Below are positions 1-6,233 of a DNA stretch of 6,514 bases, in pieces. The notes below the pieces were generated by a model, which did no database searches, was not told the DNA's origin, and saw only the letters and a program-made list of their open reading frames with translations. Location of the stretch: positions 1 through 6,514 of the forward strand of contig JAJDYK010000272.1 in assembly GCA_022825185.1 (NCBI GenBank), given 5' to 3'. Position 1 is the first letter of the stretch, and each line of letters begins with the position of its first letter. The translations under genes and the position numbers were made by a program. This DNA is from Candidatus Latescibacterota bacterium. Lineage in GTDB: Bacteria; Latescibacterota; UBA2968; UBA8231.

Positions 1-284
1 CCAAAGAGCGCGTCGAGATAGGGGATGAGCTTTTTGTGCGCCAACAGGGCGCGGAAGGGCAGGCAGTGGGGTTTTTCCCATTCGAGCATCCCCGTGAACA
101 TGCCGCGCCGCCGGCCCGCGAGCGCGTCGCTGCCGCCGGTATTGTGATTGCCGTCTTCGCCGCGCTTGTCTTCATTGGCGTCAAAAGCCGCGTTGAGTGC
201 ATCGACTTCGTCAGGGGTGAGGAAGTCGGGGACCTTCAGGAAGCCCTGTAGGTCGAAGAGAAATTTCTCAGTATCATTCATCAT
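1..284 (-). CDS. Phytanoyl-CoA dioxygenase (PhyH) family protein, N-terminal part; runs off the left edge
   Basis: About 94 codons are visible without a stop on the minus strand, and the gene continues beyond base 1. The N-terminus (FLFDLQGFLKVPDFLTPDEV at about residues 7-26) is the typical opening of PhyH-like Fe(II)/2-oxoglutarate dioxygenases: a 'GFLxVxxFLTPxEVxALN' strand-helix leading into the jelly-roll. The iron-binding H-x-D...H residues of this family lie further on and fall outside the window, so activity cannot be judged. The start is ATG at 284, with a second ATG at 281; a GGAG at 295-298 lies ten bases upstream of the first. The start overlaps the last codons and stop of the upstream dehydrogenase, which implies translational coupling and one mRNA. 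The substrate is unknown; bacterial PhyH proteins oxidise diverse small molecules. The family call is fairly secure, any narrower function is not. Confidence 0.85.
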   Translation of the reverse strand, partial: MMNDTEKFLFDLQGFLKVPDFLTPDEVDALNAAFDANEDKRGEDGNHNTGGSDALAGRRRGMFTGMLEWEKPHCLPFRALLAHKKLIPYLDALF

Positions 285-1080
285 AATAATACGTCTCCGC
301 GTTGTGAACCGGGTCGTAGCCGACTTCGCGCCGGGGCGTTTCAATGTCAAAGATGTTATAGGTATTGTCCGAGATCGCAAAGTAATGTGCGCCGCTGGGC
401 AGGTCTCCCGCGCAATGCCGCTGGAAGCAGGCGTGGACTAGGCGGGCGGCGTCCTCTTGGTGGCACCAGACGGCGAAGTAGCCTCGCTCTGCTACGCGGA
501 CGGCGTTGCGCGGATTGACGCCGCCCCAGCGCATGGCAACCGCGCTGTGCCCCAAGGCGGCGACCTTCTGCACCCACTCCTCCACATGGGCTTTTTCGCG
601 TCCGTAGTCGTTAATCGGGTGCGCGGGCACGGCCGCGGAAATCCGCTCGGGCCAATCGGTTATCTCGTCGAACTGCCGCTCGGCCAAGGTCCAAAAGAAG
701 CCCGGCTGGTTAAAGTCGTACAGCCCATCCACCGCGTGTACCGAGCTGGAGCCGACAATCATCGGCGGCTCATCTTGGGCCAACACCGCTTCAAAAACCA
801 AATCGGTCATCTGGTTCATGGCCACCAAGCCGCCACAGCGGGCCAGATAGACGACCAAGTCGCACCCGGGGATCAGCGCACGGAAATCATCCGGCGACTC
901 CATAATATCGAGATCGATAAAATCCCCTCCGGCACCCGGCTCAGTCGCCTTGTCCGGCGCGCCGGGCAAATCCACGGACACCATGCGGTAGCGCGGATCG
1001 AGCCGAGGCATATAGGTCCGCAGACCCGATCCAATCGTGCCGCGCCCGCCGATGAGCAAAACCTTGTATTCTGATATCAC
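274..1080 (-). CDS. NAD-dependent epimerase/dehydratase (extended SDR, uronate-dehydrogenase-like)
   Basis: A 268-residue cytoplasmic Rossmann-fold oxidoreductase. Counting from the GTG start, the N-terminal strand KVLLIGGRGTIGSGL carries the GxxGxxG nucleotide loop (residues 11-17). An aspartate at the end of strand 2 (VSVDLPG, about residue 37) favours NAD over NADP. The SDR catalytic set is present: serines in VGSSSVHAV (about 111-113) and Y159-x3-K163 in YGREK. The later RWGGVNPR and GYFAVWCHQEDAARLV segments resemble uronate dehydrogenases, but the sugar substrate is not provable. The frame stays open upstream to a TTG at 1134, but GTG at 1080 is preferred: a strong AAAGGAG lies five bases before it, and the extra 18 residues precede the Rossmann strand. 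The gene ends overlapping the start of the PhyH gene, forming an operon. A divergent promoter region separates it from the PcfJ gene. Confidence 0.88.
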   Translation of the reverse strand: MISEYKVLLIGGRGTIGSGLRTYMPRLDPRYRMVSVDLPGAPDKATEPGAGGDFIDLDIMESPDDFRALIPGCDLVVYLARCGGLVAMNQMTDLVFEAVLAQDEPPMIVGSSSVHAVDGLYDFNQPGFFWTLAERQFDEITDWPERISAAVPAHPINDYGREKAHVEEWVQKVAALGHSAVAMRWGGVNPRNAVRVAERGYFAVWCHQEDAARLVHACFQRHCAGDLPSGAHYFAISDNTYNIFDIETPRREVGYDPVHNAETYYYDE

Positions 1081-1085
1081 TATCT

Positions 1086-1092
1086 CTCCTTT
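1086..1092 (-). promoter_or_regulatory. Shine-Dalgarno site fixing the GTG start of the SDR gene
   Basis: On the minus strand AAAGGAG is followed by the five-base spacer AGATA and then GTG at 1080-1078. No comparable site precedes the in-frame TTG at 1134, so this motif decides the start in favour of the shorter protein. Confidence 0.75.
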
Positions 1093-1130
1093 CGCATTGC
1101 GATGAAAATTAGCTGGCTTGGAAGGTACGT

Positions 1131-1145
1131 GCAACGGCGCGTTGC
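1131..1145. repeat. Short perfect inverted repeat in the divergent intergenic region
   Basis: GCAACG, three bases (GCG), then CGTTGC form a perfect six-base dyad. It lies downstream of the proposed minus-strand start point, so it would sit in the 5' leader of the SDR mRNA, and just upstream of the proposed plus-strand extended -10. It could be an operator half-site pair or a small leader hairpin; a chance match in GC-rich DNA is also possible. Confidence 0.35.
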
Positions 1146-1154
1146 GGTCGATTA

Positions 1155-1163
1155 TGCTATAGT
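1155..1163 (+). promoter_or_regulatory. Possible extended -10 promoter for the PcfJ-domain gene
   Basis: TGCTATAGT fits the extended -10 form TGnTATAAT with one mismatch. No good -35 box lies 16-18 bases upstream, which extended -10 promoters can tolerate. Transcription would begin near 1170 and leave a leader of about 70 bases before the TTG start at 1243. A perfect TTGACA at 1181-1186 on the same strand has no -10 partner at the right distance. Seen by eye only; sigma-factor preferences of this organism are unknown. Confidence 0.35.
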
Positions 1164-1185
1164 AATGGATGGGTCTCTACTTGAC

Positions 1186-1216
1186 ATTATAGCGGCTTGA
1201 TGGCCGTCTTTGTCAG
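1186..1216 (-). promoter_or_regulatory. Probable sigma70-type promoter of the SDR-PhyH operon
   Basis: On the minus strand CTGACA (1216-1211) is followed after 19 bases by a perfect TATAAT (1191-1186). The -35 matches TTGACA at five of six positions; the spacer is on the long side. Transcription would begin near 1179, about 100 bases before the GTG start. The -10 box lies close to the proposed plus-strand promoter for the PcfJ gene, so the two divergent transcripts could interfere or share an operator. Confidence 0.45.
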
Positions 1217-1227
1217 GTTGTAATAAT

Positions 1228-1234
1228 AGAGGAG
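1228..1234 (+). promoter_or_regulatory. Shine-Dalgarno site fixing a TTG start for the PcfJ-domain gene
   Basis: AGAGGAG lies eight bases before the TTG at 1243. Earlier in-frame TTG (1210) and GTG (1234) codons either lack a site or overlap this one, so the TTG at 1243 is the best-supported start. Confidence 0.7.
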
Positions 1235-1242
1235 TGAGACAG

Positions 1243-2739
1243 TTGACAGGATTGACGCAAATCGCAGCCAATACAACGGTCGTCCCAACCTGGGATGAAC
1301 TGGCCAAGGTGGGCTTTGAATCGCTCAAATCCTACCAGCACTGGTGTCGGCTCAGCGGCACGGACGACAGCCTAGATCAGGAGCAGCCCGCTCGCTGGCT
1401 GGAGCACCACTTGGCCGAGGCCCTAGCGCCTAAGCGCCCGCTGACGGAGAAACGCCAGCAGACTCTAGCGCAACTCGCCGCCGGCCAACTCCCCTGGAAA
1501 GGCTTTGTCGTAGAATGGCTCGGGCAAGACGCAGAGGCACACAAGGCGTTCCAACGCCTGATTTTCCACGTCGATGGATTCATGAATGTGATAACGGCCA
1601 AAAGCATCTATAGATCGGGGCCTTACCGACACCTAATCCACTGTCTTTTGGCCTTGGCTCGTCACCACCGCCGCTGGATTCGCCCCCTAGAGGAGTGGCG
1701 CTGCGTCCCTCCCAAAGGCGGCCATCCCCGGCGCAGCGACCAAATTTTCTCGCTGGCGTGCTATTTGTTAGGGCGTTACCCCGTGCCCAATGCCATGGTT
1801 TCGGCTTGGTTCGGGGGCGTCGAAGAGCAGGGGGTGCGGCAGCAGGAGTGGTTTATCCACATGGCCTCTGGCGGTAGTATCCGCAGCTTGGACGCGCCTG
1901 TCAAACTGACGCGGCGCATGGCCCATCTCTTCCAGCGCTCGCCGCAACTAGGCAGCGTCGAAAAGAGCATGCGCTGGGCGCAGGTCCTCGGCATGGGCGG
2001 CAATGGGCCTCTGGCGCAGGCAATTCTCAAGACCCGCCTAGGCCGCAATTTCGAAAACGACGAGTTCTGGAGTACAGTGGTGCTTTTCCTAGTCAACAAC
2101 GCGATGCTGGACCCAACTTGGGTGGGGCCGCTTGTCGATTATGTCCACAACATGAAATTCGCCCCGCGCCGCACTGTGCAGGAGGGTGGCGGCTTGGAGG
2201 AAGCACCGCCGCCGCAGCCCAATTTCACCATGAAGGGCCGCAGCGCCACCAAGCTCCTGCGCCAAGTCGAGGCCTGGCACGGTCACTTGAGCCGCGAGGA
2301 ATACGTCAATTTTCAATCTTGGCAGCCGTGTGGGATCCGGCCGTGGGAGTTGGAGGACGAGACAGACGAACTGGGCCAGGTGCGGTGGATAGTGCAGGAG
2401 CTGTTGTCGAGTTGGGAGCTGGCCGCCGAAGGCCGGGCAATGCACCACTGCGTGGTCTCGTATTCAGACCAGTGCGCCGATGGCAACACCGCGATCTGGT
2501 CAATTTGCGTGCTTCAAGACGGAGCCGAGGAACGGGAGCACGTGCTGACGGTCGCGCTGGACATCAAGAGCCGGACGGTGACTCAGGCGAGGGGGCGCTA
2601 CAACGCAGTGCCCAACAAACCGCCGAAGTCCGGGAAGGTTCGCAGCGAGGTACAGGGCGGTTACTTGCGCTTGTTGAACCGCTCCGAGCACGTCATGCAA
2701 GAATGGATGCAGCGCGAGCGCTTGCGTCGCGACGATTGA
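1243..2739 (+). CDS. Large PcfJ-domain protein, function unknown
   Basis: A 498-residue soluble protein from a TTG start backed by an AGAGGAG site. The C-terminal third carries the PcfJ-like signature: the segment SSWELAAEGRAMHHCVVSY (HCV at about 401-403), then IWSI, HVLTVALDIK and TQARGRYNAVPN (ARGRYN about 449-454). Conserved His/Cys and the QxRGxxN motif define this family, named after PcfJ of the enterococcal conjugative plasmid pCF10. The molecular role is unestablished. The N-terminal 330 residues are mainly helical and resemble the long PcfJ proteins of environmental bacteria (for example EKSMRWAQVLGMGG, then LGRNFENDEFW and VGPLVDYVH). No signal peptide or membrane segment is evident. 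It stands alone on the plus strand, divergent from the SDR operon and convergent with the truncated ATPase gene; no other conjugation genes are nearby. Domain call strong, function open. Confidence 0.88.
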   Translation: MTGLTQIAANTTVVPTWDELAKVGFESLKSYQHWCRLSGTDDSLDQEQPARWLEHHLAEALAPKRPLTEKRQQTLAQLAAGQLPWKGFVVEWLGQDAEAHKAFQRLIFHVDGFMNVITAKSIYRSGPYRHLIHCLLALARHHRRWIRPLEEWRCVPPKGGHPRRSDQIFSLACYLLGRYPVPNAMVSAWFGGVEEQGVRQQEWFIHMASGGSIRSLDAPVKLTRRMAHLFQRSPQLGSVEKSMRWAQVLGMGGNGPLAQAILKTRLGRNFENDEFWSTVVLFLVNNAMLDPTWVGPLVDYVHNMKFAPRRTVQEGGGLEEAPPPQPNFTMKGRSATKLLRQVEAWHGHLSREEYVNFQSWQPCGIRPWELEDETDELGQVRWIVQELLSSWELAAEGRAMHHCVVSYSDQCADGNTAIWSICVLQDGAEEREHVLTVALDIKSRTVTQARGRYNAVPNKPPKSGKVRSEVQGGYLRLLNRSEHVMQEWMQRERLRRDD

Positions 2740-2793
2740 CCGGCCTTGGACGCGCAGCGGACGCAGGACGGCAGATGTCCGGGACGGCGGAAC

Positions 2794-4059
2794 TCATGTC
2801 TGTGTGTTCCCTGATTTTAGACTTGCGAGCGCGGCACGCCCCTTGTCCGTCAGCCGGTACCTCTGCAATGGACTTCTCGGTTTATCAGGGACAGTCATTT
2901 CTAGCAGTTCTTCTTGCAGGAGTCGCTCTAGCCACATCCTGAAATTTTTCGTTCGACCCGAATAGCGTGCAGCCGCTCGCAACTCTTTACTTGTAGCTGG
3001 TTGCTGAACACAGGCTTGCAGCATGGCAACATCCCTGACTGACAATGTAGCTTGGACCCCAGCTTGGACCCCAGCTTGATTCTGATCTGGCTGCGGCTCT
3101 ATCAGCGATTCTGGCTCCCCTATGTGCTCTCTCGCCTTCTCCAAGTACGCGGCGGAGAACGGGAACCTCAACCACAGGCCGTCGCCGCTAGATTGTAGCT
3201 TCCACTCTGGTGCGGGGTTGCCAGCCTCCTTGCACATTTCCGCAATCCGCCGGATGCCTCGTCCCCAGGCTTCGATCATTCCGGCGCGGAAAAAGGCGTA
3301 GGCGATTCGCGGGTTGTACGGATTTGACGAAAGTTCCCCAGCAAGTTGTTCGGCGGTCCATTCAGACGGCAACTGCACCGCATTCCAGATCGCGATACGG
3401 TCGTCGTACACGCTAATCTGAATTGTGGTAGGACTGGCGTAATCCCGGTGAATGATGGCGTTGATCACCGCTTCGCGCATGGCTTCACGCGGCACGGGAA
3501 AGGTCTCCACGCGATAGACGCCGTCGTAGGAAATCAGTGCCCTCGTGTACTTCGTGTACAGCAAGTCCATCGTCCGATCTACCTGAGTGAACAGGTCGCC
3601 TTCAATAACATCCTGATACAGCAGCTCCGAACCACGGAAATAGCCGATCTTCACATAGGCTTCCATCACGAATCGGTCCGGCGCTGGATGAAAGAGCAGG
3701 ACCGCGGCGCGCTTTAGGAAACCCGCCTCTCGCAACTGAAGCCTTTCGATTACCCCTTCGTCGGATTCGTCCAAGATGTCCTGTGGCAATCGTTCGCTGT
3801 CAGCACCTCGCCGACGAAATCCATCAAATACGCGACCGTCCAGATCCCTGAGGCCGACGCCCGGCAGGGGCACATCGTCCCACGTTCGGCCGTATTTCTG
3901 CAACAGGAAGCGGCTAAGCGCAGCACCTCTGAGCACCTGCTTGGTGCTGCCGCTGCGATAGTAGAATTCGCCTTTGTAGCTGATTGGATTAGGGTAGGGA
4001 TCAACCGCGATTTCCAGATATTCTCCGCCGTCTTCCGACTTCAGGTTCACATCTACCAC
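2794..4059 (-). CDS. N-terminally truncated AlbA_2/GHKL ATPase ('RecG-like' ATP-binding protein) with C-terminal winged helix; probable pseudogene
   Basis: The readable 421 codons match the back two-thirds of the AlbA_2 (Schlafen-like) plus HATPase_c_4 family. The segment PISYKGEFYYRSGSTKQ (about 25-41) is the end of the AlbA_2 part. The ATPase N-box follows (REAMREAVINAIIHRDY, about 191-207, with E196, N200, H204), then EAWGRGIRRIAEMCKEAGNP. A winged-helix tail ends in EMTVPDKPRSPLQRYRLTDKG (about 387-407), preceded by a short tandem AGVQAGVQA linker. Intact relatives begin roughly 70 residues earlier with an 'E(F/L)K...FAN..GG' core, which is absent here. Homology-like reading continues upstream of the GTG at 4059 only through FRDTV, and a TGA closes the frame at 4131-4133. 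The GTG has no ribosome site. The usual N-(D/P)-G of the G1 region reads NAVQLP. It is probably a decayed regulator, though a shortened product cannot be excluded. Confidence 0.8.
   Translation of the reverse strand: MVDVNLKSEDGGEYLEIAVDPYPNPISYKGEFYYRSGSTKQVLRGAALSRFLLQKYGRTWDDVPLPGVGLRDLDGRVFDGFRRRGADSERLPQDILDESDEGVIERLQLREAGFLKRAAVLLFHPAPDRFVMEAYVKIGYFRGSELLYQDVIEGDLFTQVDRTMDLLYTKYTRALISYDGVYRVETFPVPREAMREAVINAIIHRDYASPTTIQISVYDDRIAIWNAVQLPSEWTAEQLAGELSSNPYNPRIAYAFFRAGMIEAWGRGIRRIAEMCKEAGNPAPEWKLQSSGDGLWLRFPFSAAYLEKAREHIGEPESLIEPQPDQNQAGVQAGVQATLSVRDVAMLQACVQQPATSKELRAAARYSGRTKNFRMWLERLLQEELLEMTVPDKPRSPLQRYRLTDKGRAALASLKSGNTQT
3049..3078. repeat. Tandem 12-base repeat inside the truncated ATPase gene
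   Basis: Two and a half in-frame copies of AGCTTGGACCCC encode the AGVQAGVQA linker between the ATPase part and the winged-helix tail. Members of this family often carry short tandem repeats in the same linker. Replication slippage could change linker length without breaking the frame. Confidence 0.8.
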
Positions 4060-4163
4060 GACGGTGTCTCGGAAATCTCCCGGCTGCCGGAAATTGATTG
4101 CCGATTCTTGGTCGGTTCGGTGGATTCAACTAACACTGTCTGTTGAATCTGCAGAACCCAAAT
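4060..4163 (-). other. Scar-like spacer holding the decayed upstream edge of the truncated ATPase gene
   Basis: In the frame of the downstream gene this spacer reads from the GTG back through FRDTV, which still fits the family ('...IRDTL..VVDVNL'), then into unmatched sequence and a TGA at 4131-4133. None of the expected AlbA_2 N-terminal core is found here in any minus-strand frame, and the intact methyltransferase gene begins immediately on the far side. This looks like a deletion or recombination joint lying near 4075-4090. Confidence 0.5.
4123..4149. repeat. Eight-base inverted repeat (GATTCAAC / GTTGAATC) after the methyltransferase gene
   Basis: GATTCAAC at 4123-4130 and GTTGAATC at 4142-4149 form a perfect dyad with an 11-base loop, starting 14 bases past the methyltransferase stop. 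It could end that transcript as a hairpin, but no run of T follows on the minus strand, so an intrinsic terminator is doubtful. It could equally be the remains of a mobile element end beside the truncation joint. Confidence 0.5.
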
Positions 4164-4973
4164 TTACGCTTTTCTGGCGACGAGCTCGCCCCACGCTTCT
4201 GCGGCAAACGCCTCTGGCATCTCGCCCCACGTGAGGAATGATGACTTTAGTTGAGCCAAGACCCGTTTGTCCGCTAGTCCGTATTCCACAAGCTGCTCAG
4301 AGAATTCAGAGTCGCCGCACAACTCCGCCAGAAAGTGCGCGTTTCTCCGCGTGGACTCCGCATCCGACGTCCAACAGTCATACGACGCGGAAACCTTGAC
4401 AATCTCGAATCCTGCCTTGTGGAATAGTCCTGGCTGGCGACGTCCACAGTACGGATCTCCGCCATTTCGTTTCATCAGTTCGATGAATAACTGCGAAAAT
4501 TTCCCAAGCGGCTCAGGCGTAGGCTCAAGCAGGAATCCTCCGAAGTCGGCGTGTCTTGAGCCTACTAGCCCTCCCGATTTCAGTACTCGGCGAATCTCAG
4601 AGGTAGCTTGCTCTGGGTCGGCGATGTGCTCTAGGACTCCGTGAACGAAGACGACGTCGAAGGACTCGTCATCAGCAGTCAGGCTGCAAAGGTCGTCCGT
4701 TTTGAACTCGATTGTAGGGAATCCATCGGTGAGGCCCTGAGCAAGATCGATTTGACTCTGCTCTCTGTCGATTCCTACGACGCGCCCAGGTGCTACGATC
4801 TCTGCGAGTCCTTTGGTTATGGTCCCAGGCCCACATCCACCGTCCAAGAGAGCCATCCCGGGCACGAGGTACTCCAGAAGGAACTGAGCGTGCGTGTCGG
4901 CTGTGCGCTCTTGGAAGAAACCAGCCGTGCGCTCATCGTAGCCAACAGAATACCGATTCATCCGTCTCGTCAC
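4164..4973 (-). CDS. Class I SAM-dependent methyltransferase (Methyltransf_11/25 type)
   Basis: A complete 269-residue cytoplasmic methyltransferase that would transfer a methyl group from S-adenosylmethionine to an unidentified, probably small-molecule, substrate. Motif I is LLDGGCGPGTIT (about 42-53), the acidic residue after strand 2 is in VVGIDR (D69), motif III is FDVVFVHGVLEHIADP (about 105-120), followed by EIRRVLKSGGLVG. The C-terminal half (GGDPYCGRRQPGLFHKAGF, then SSFLTWGEMPEAFAAEAW near the end) matches the UbiE-like small-molecule group. It shows no DNA-methyltransferase NPPY/DPPY motif. The GTG start shares GTGA with the stop of the upstream ATPase gene, so translation is probably coupled; an ATG four codons later is the alternative. 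No Shine-Dalgarno site precedes either. By eye the base composition is somewhat lower in GC than the PcfJ gene (not counted). Confidence 0.9.
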   Translation of the reverse strand: MTRRMNRYSVGYDERTAGFFQERTADTHAQFLLEYLVPGMALLDGGCGPGTITKGLAEIVAPGRVVGIDREQSQIDLAQGLTDGFPTIEFKTDDLCSLTADDESFDVVFVHGVLEHIADPEQATSEIRRVLKSGGLVGSRHADFGGFLLEPTPEPLGKFSQLFIELMKRNGGDPYCGRRQPGLFHKAGFEIVKVSASYDCWTSDAESTRRNAHFLAELCGDSEFSEQLVEYGLADKRVLAQLKSSFLTWGEMPEAFAAEAWGELVARKA

Positions 4974-6226
4974 CGTTCAGCTTCGGGACAGGGTGCCGAA
5001 CCTCGGCGAAGCGTCAATCGCAAGTAGTCCTCCGTCGCCTCAAACTCCGGGTCAACGCCGTTGTGCGCCCGCATCAACGGAATGATCTTGTTCCGCACTC
5101 CCATGCCACGTGCATCCGAATAGCTATAGTCCCGCAACGTCTCGGAGATAAGCAGATTGCGCGGAACCCGTTGGCCAGCGATCATTTTTTCGACTGTCAT
5201 GCCGTTTTGCAGCGCACCAGGGCTGAGTATCTCTATCCGATCTGCATAACGAACCACCTCAATCTCCTCGTACCGCGTCCAATCCCGATGCGTCAGCGCA
5301 TTGACAACGCCTTCGCGCAGCGCTTCCAGCGGATAGTGCCAGCGTCGTTCCCGACGCATGGACTCTTCCACTTGGCCCGCCTCTTCAGATACAAACGGCC
5401 GCATCGCATCAGCAAGACGTTCGATCAGCCCCTTTTCCACCAATTCACGACCCCCTGACAACACCTGCCAAAGATCGACAAGCGGCCCTTCAAGCACTTG
5501 ATCGTCAAGGGCATCGTAGGTTTTATCCAGCCCCTCAAAGCACATCCAGCGAATACCGGCATGGCGTAACAGGCGACGCGGCCGATAGCCAAACAAGATC
5601 AATCCAGCGATAGTACAGGCGGGCGGGCCGTCTTCCCGCTCGACCATGAACCCCAGCGCACAAAGCCGCTCATTCCACTCCTCATCGGTCTCTGGCACTT
5701 CCCGGTCGCCGACGATAGCAGTGAGGTAGTCTGCCAGCCGTTCCCGGCTCAAATCGCACAGACCGCTGCCGGAAACAGGCAATAGCTCCGTGTGAATCAA
5801 CCCACCAGCAGCAAAAAGCCGCGCCTGCTGCTCGCGCGAAGCCAGCCGAGAGGTACTGCCAACCCGTACGTAGATGTCTTCCCTCCCGCGATACCGGACG
5901 ACATAAGGTTTGGTAGCACCTTGCATGACAGTAACAACCGCGACGCGGCGAACATCATCTATCGGAACTTCCTCGTAGAACGGCAGTATCATCGGATGAA
6001 CCACCCGCCCAAACACCGAATCCATTACCCACTGTTCGAGATCGTCTCTCTGTATGCCAGTGATGGTGCCGTCGTCTTCCACGCCGAGCAGGACGCGCCC
6101 CCCCTGAAAGTTGGCGAGTGCCACCACCTCCCTCGCCAGTTGCTCCGGACGCAAATCATCCCGCTTGAACTCCATTCCAGAGTTCTCGCCGCCGGCTATC
6201 AGTTCGAGAAGTTCCGCTCGTTTCAT
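4970..6226 (-). CDS. Complete AlbA_2 (Schlafen-like)/GHKL ATPase, 'RecG-like' ATP-binding protein
   Basis: A 418-residue cytoplasmic protein. Residues about 1-140 are an AlbA_2 domain: ENSGMEFKRDD, ALANFQGGRVLLGVEDDGTI and YVRVGSTSRLAS. This fold is shared with Schlafen proteins, some of which cleave tRNA or rRNA. Residues about 190-410 are the HATPase_c_4 part, with the N-box LREGVVNALTHRDW (E305, N309, H313), DRIEILSPG and RGMGVRN as G-boxes. Family members are often labelled ATP-dependent DNA helicase RecG or transcriptional regulator, but no helicase motifs are visible and the role is unknown. Unlike the downstream relative it has no winged-helix tail. ATG at 6226 is chosen over TTG at 6241 because GAGGAG lies seven bases before the ATG and the TTG directly abuts that motif. 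It follows the amidohydrolase gene by 35 bases and overlaps the methyltransferase start, indicating one transcript. Confidence 0.9.
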   Translation of the reverse strand: MKRAELLELIAGGENSGMEFKRDDLRPEQLAREVVALANFQGGRVLLGVEDDGTITGIQRDDLEQWVMDSVFGRVVHPMILPFYEEVPIDDVRRVAVVTVMQGATKPYVVRYRGREDIYVRVGSTSRLASREQQARLFAAGGLIHTELLPVSGSGLCDLSRERLADYLTAIVGDREVPETDEEWNERLCALGFMVEREDGPPACTIAGLILFGYRPRRLLRHAGIRWMCFEGLDKTYDALDDQVLEGPLVDLWQVLSGGRELVEKGLIERLADAMRPFVSEEAGQVEESMRRERRWHYPLEALREGVVNALTHRDWTRYEEIEVVRYADRIEILSPGALQNGMTVEKMIAGQRVPRNLLISETLRDYSYSDARGMGVRNKIIPLMRAHNGVDPEFEATEDYLRLTLRRGSAPCPEAER

Positions 6227-6233
6227 TGCACTG

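Noticed and set aside
457..1074. A 205-codon plus-strand open frame opposite the SDR gene
   Set aside because: The minus-strand reading has a clear Rossmann loop and YxxxK motif; the antisense product resembles nothing.
1081..1134. N-terminal extension of the SDR gene to TTG at 1134
   Set aside because: The extra 18 residues precede the Rossmann strand and the strong AAAGGAG site points to GTG at 1080.
2740..2815. Possible terminator for the PcfJ gene (GGAAC-12-GTTCC followed by a short T stretch)
   Set aside because: The stem is only five bases with a 12-base loop, the T stretch starts several bases later, and it overlaps the end of the convergent gene; too weak to annotate.
2118..2942. 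A 274-codon plus-strand open frame overlapping the PcfJ gene end
   Set aside because: Its translation is Arg/Ala/Gly-rich with no family resemblance, and it overlaps the PcfJ signature region and the convergent gene; it is a GC-driven shadow frame.
4164..4973. DNA methyltransferase of a restriction-modification or DISARM/BREX-type defence system
   Set aside because: No NPPY, DPPY or PC motif is visible; the sequence fits a UbiE-like small-molecule methyltransferase.
4790..5458. A 222-codon plus-strand open frame opposite the methyltransferase and AlbA_2/GHKL genes
   Set aside because: It lies antisense to two well-supported genes, has no recognisable domain and no ribosome site was seen.
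4970..6226. Calling this gene recG helicase
   Set aside because: It has AlbA_2 and GHKL-type ATPase parts but no superfamily 2 helicase motifs; the 'RecG-like' label is an old annotation artefact.
2794..6226. Recent duplication of the two AlbA_2/GHKL ATPase genes
   Set aside because: The shared parts differ strongly (N-box neighbourhood, G1 region, presence of the winged-helix tail), so they are different subfamilies rather than fresh copies.
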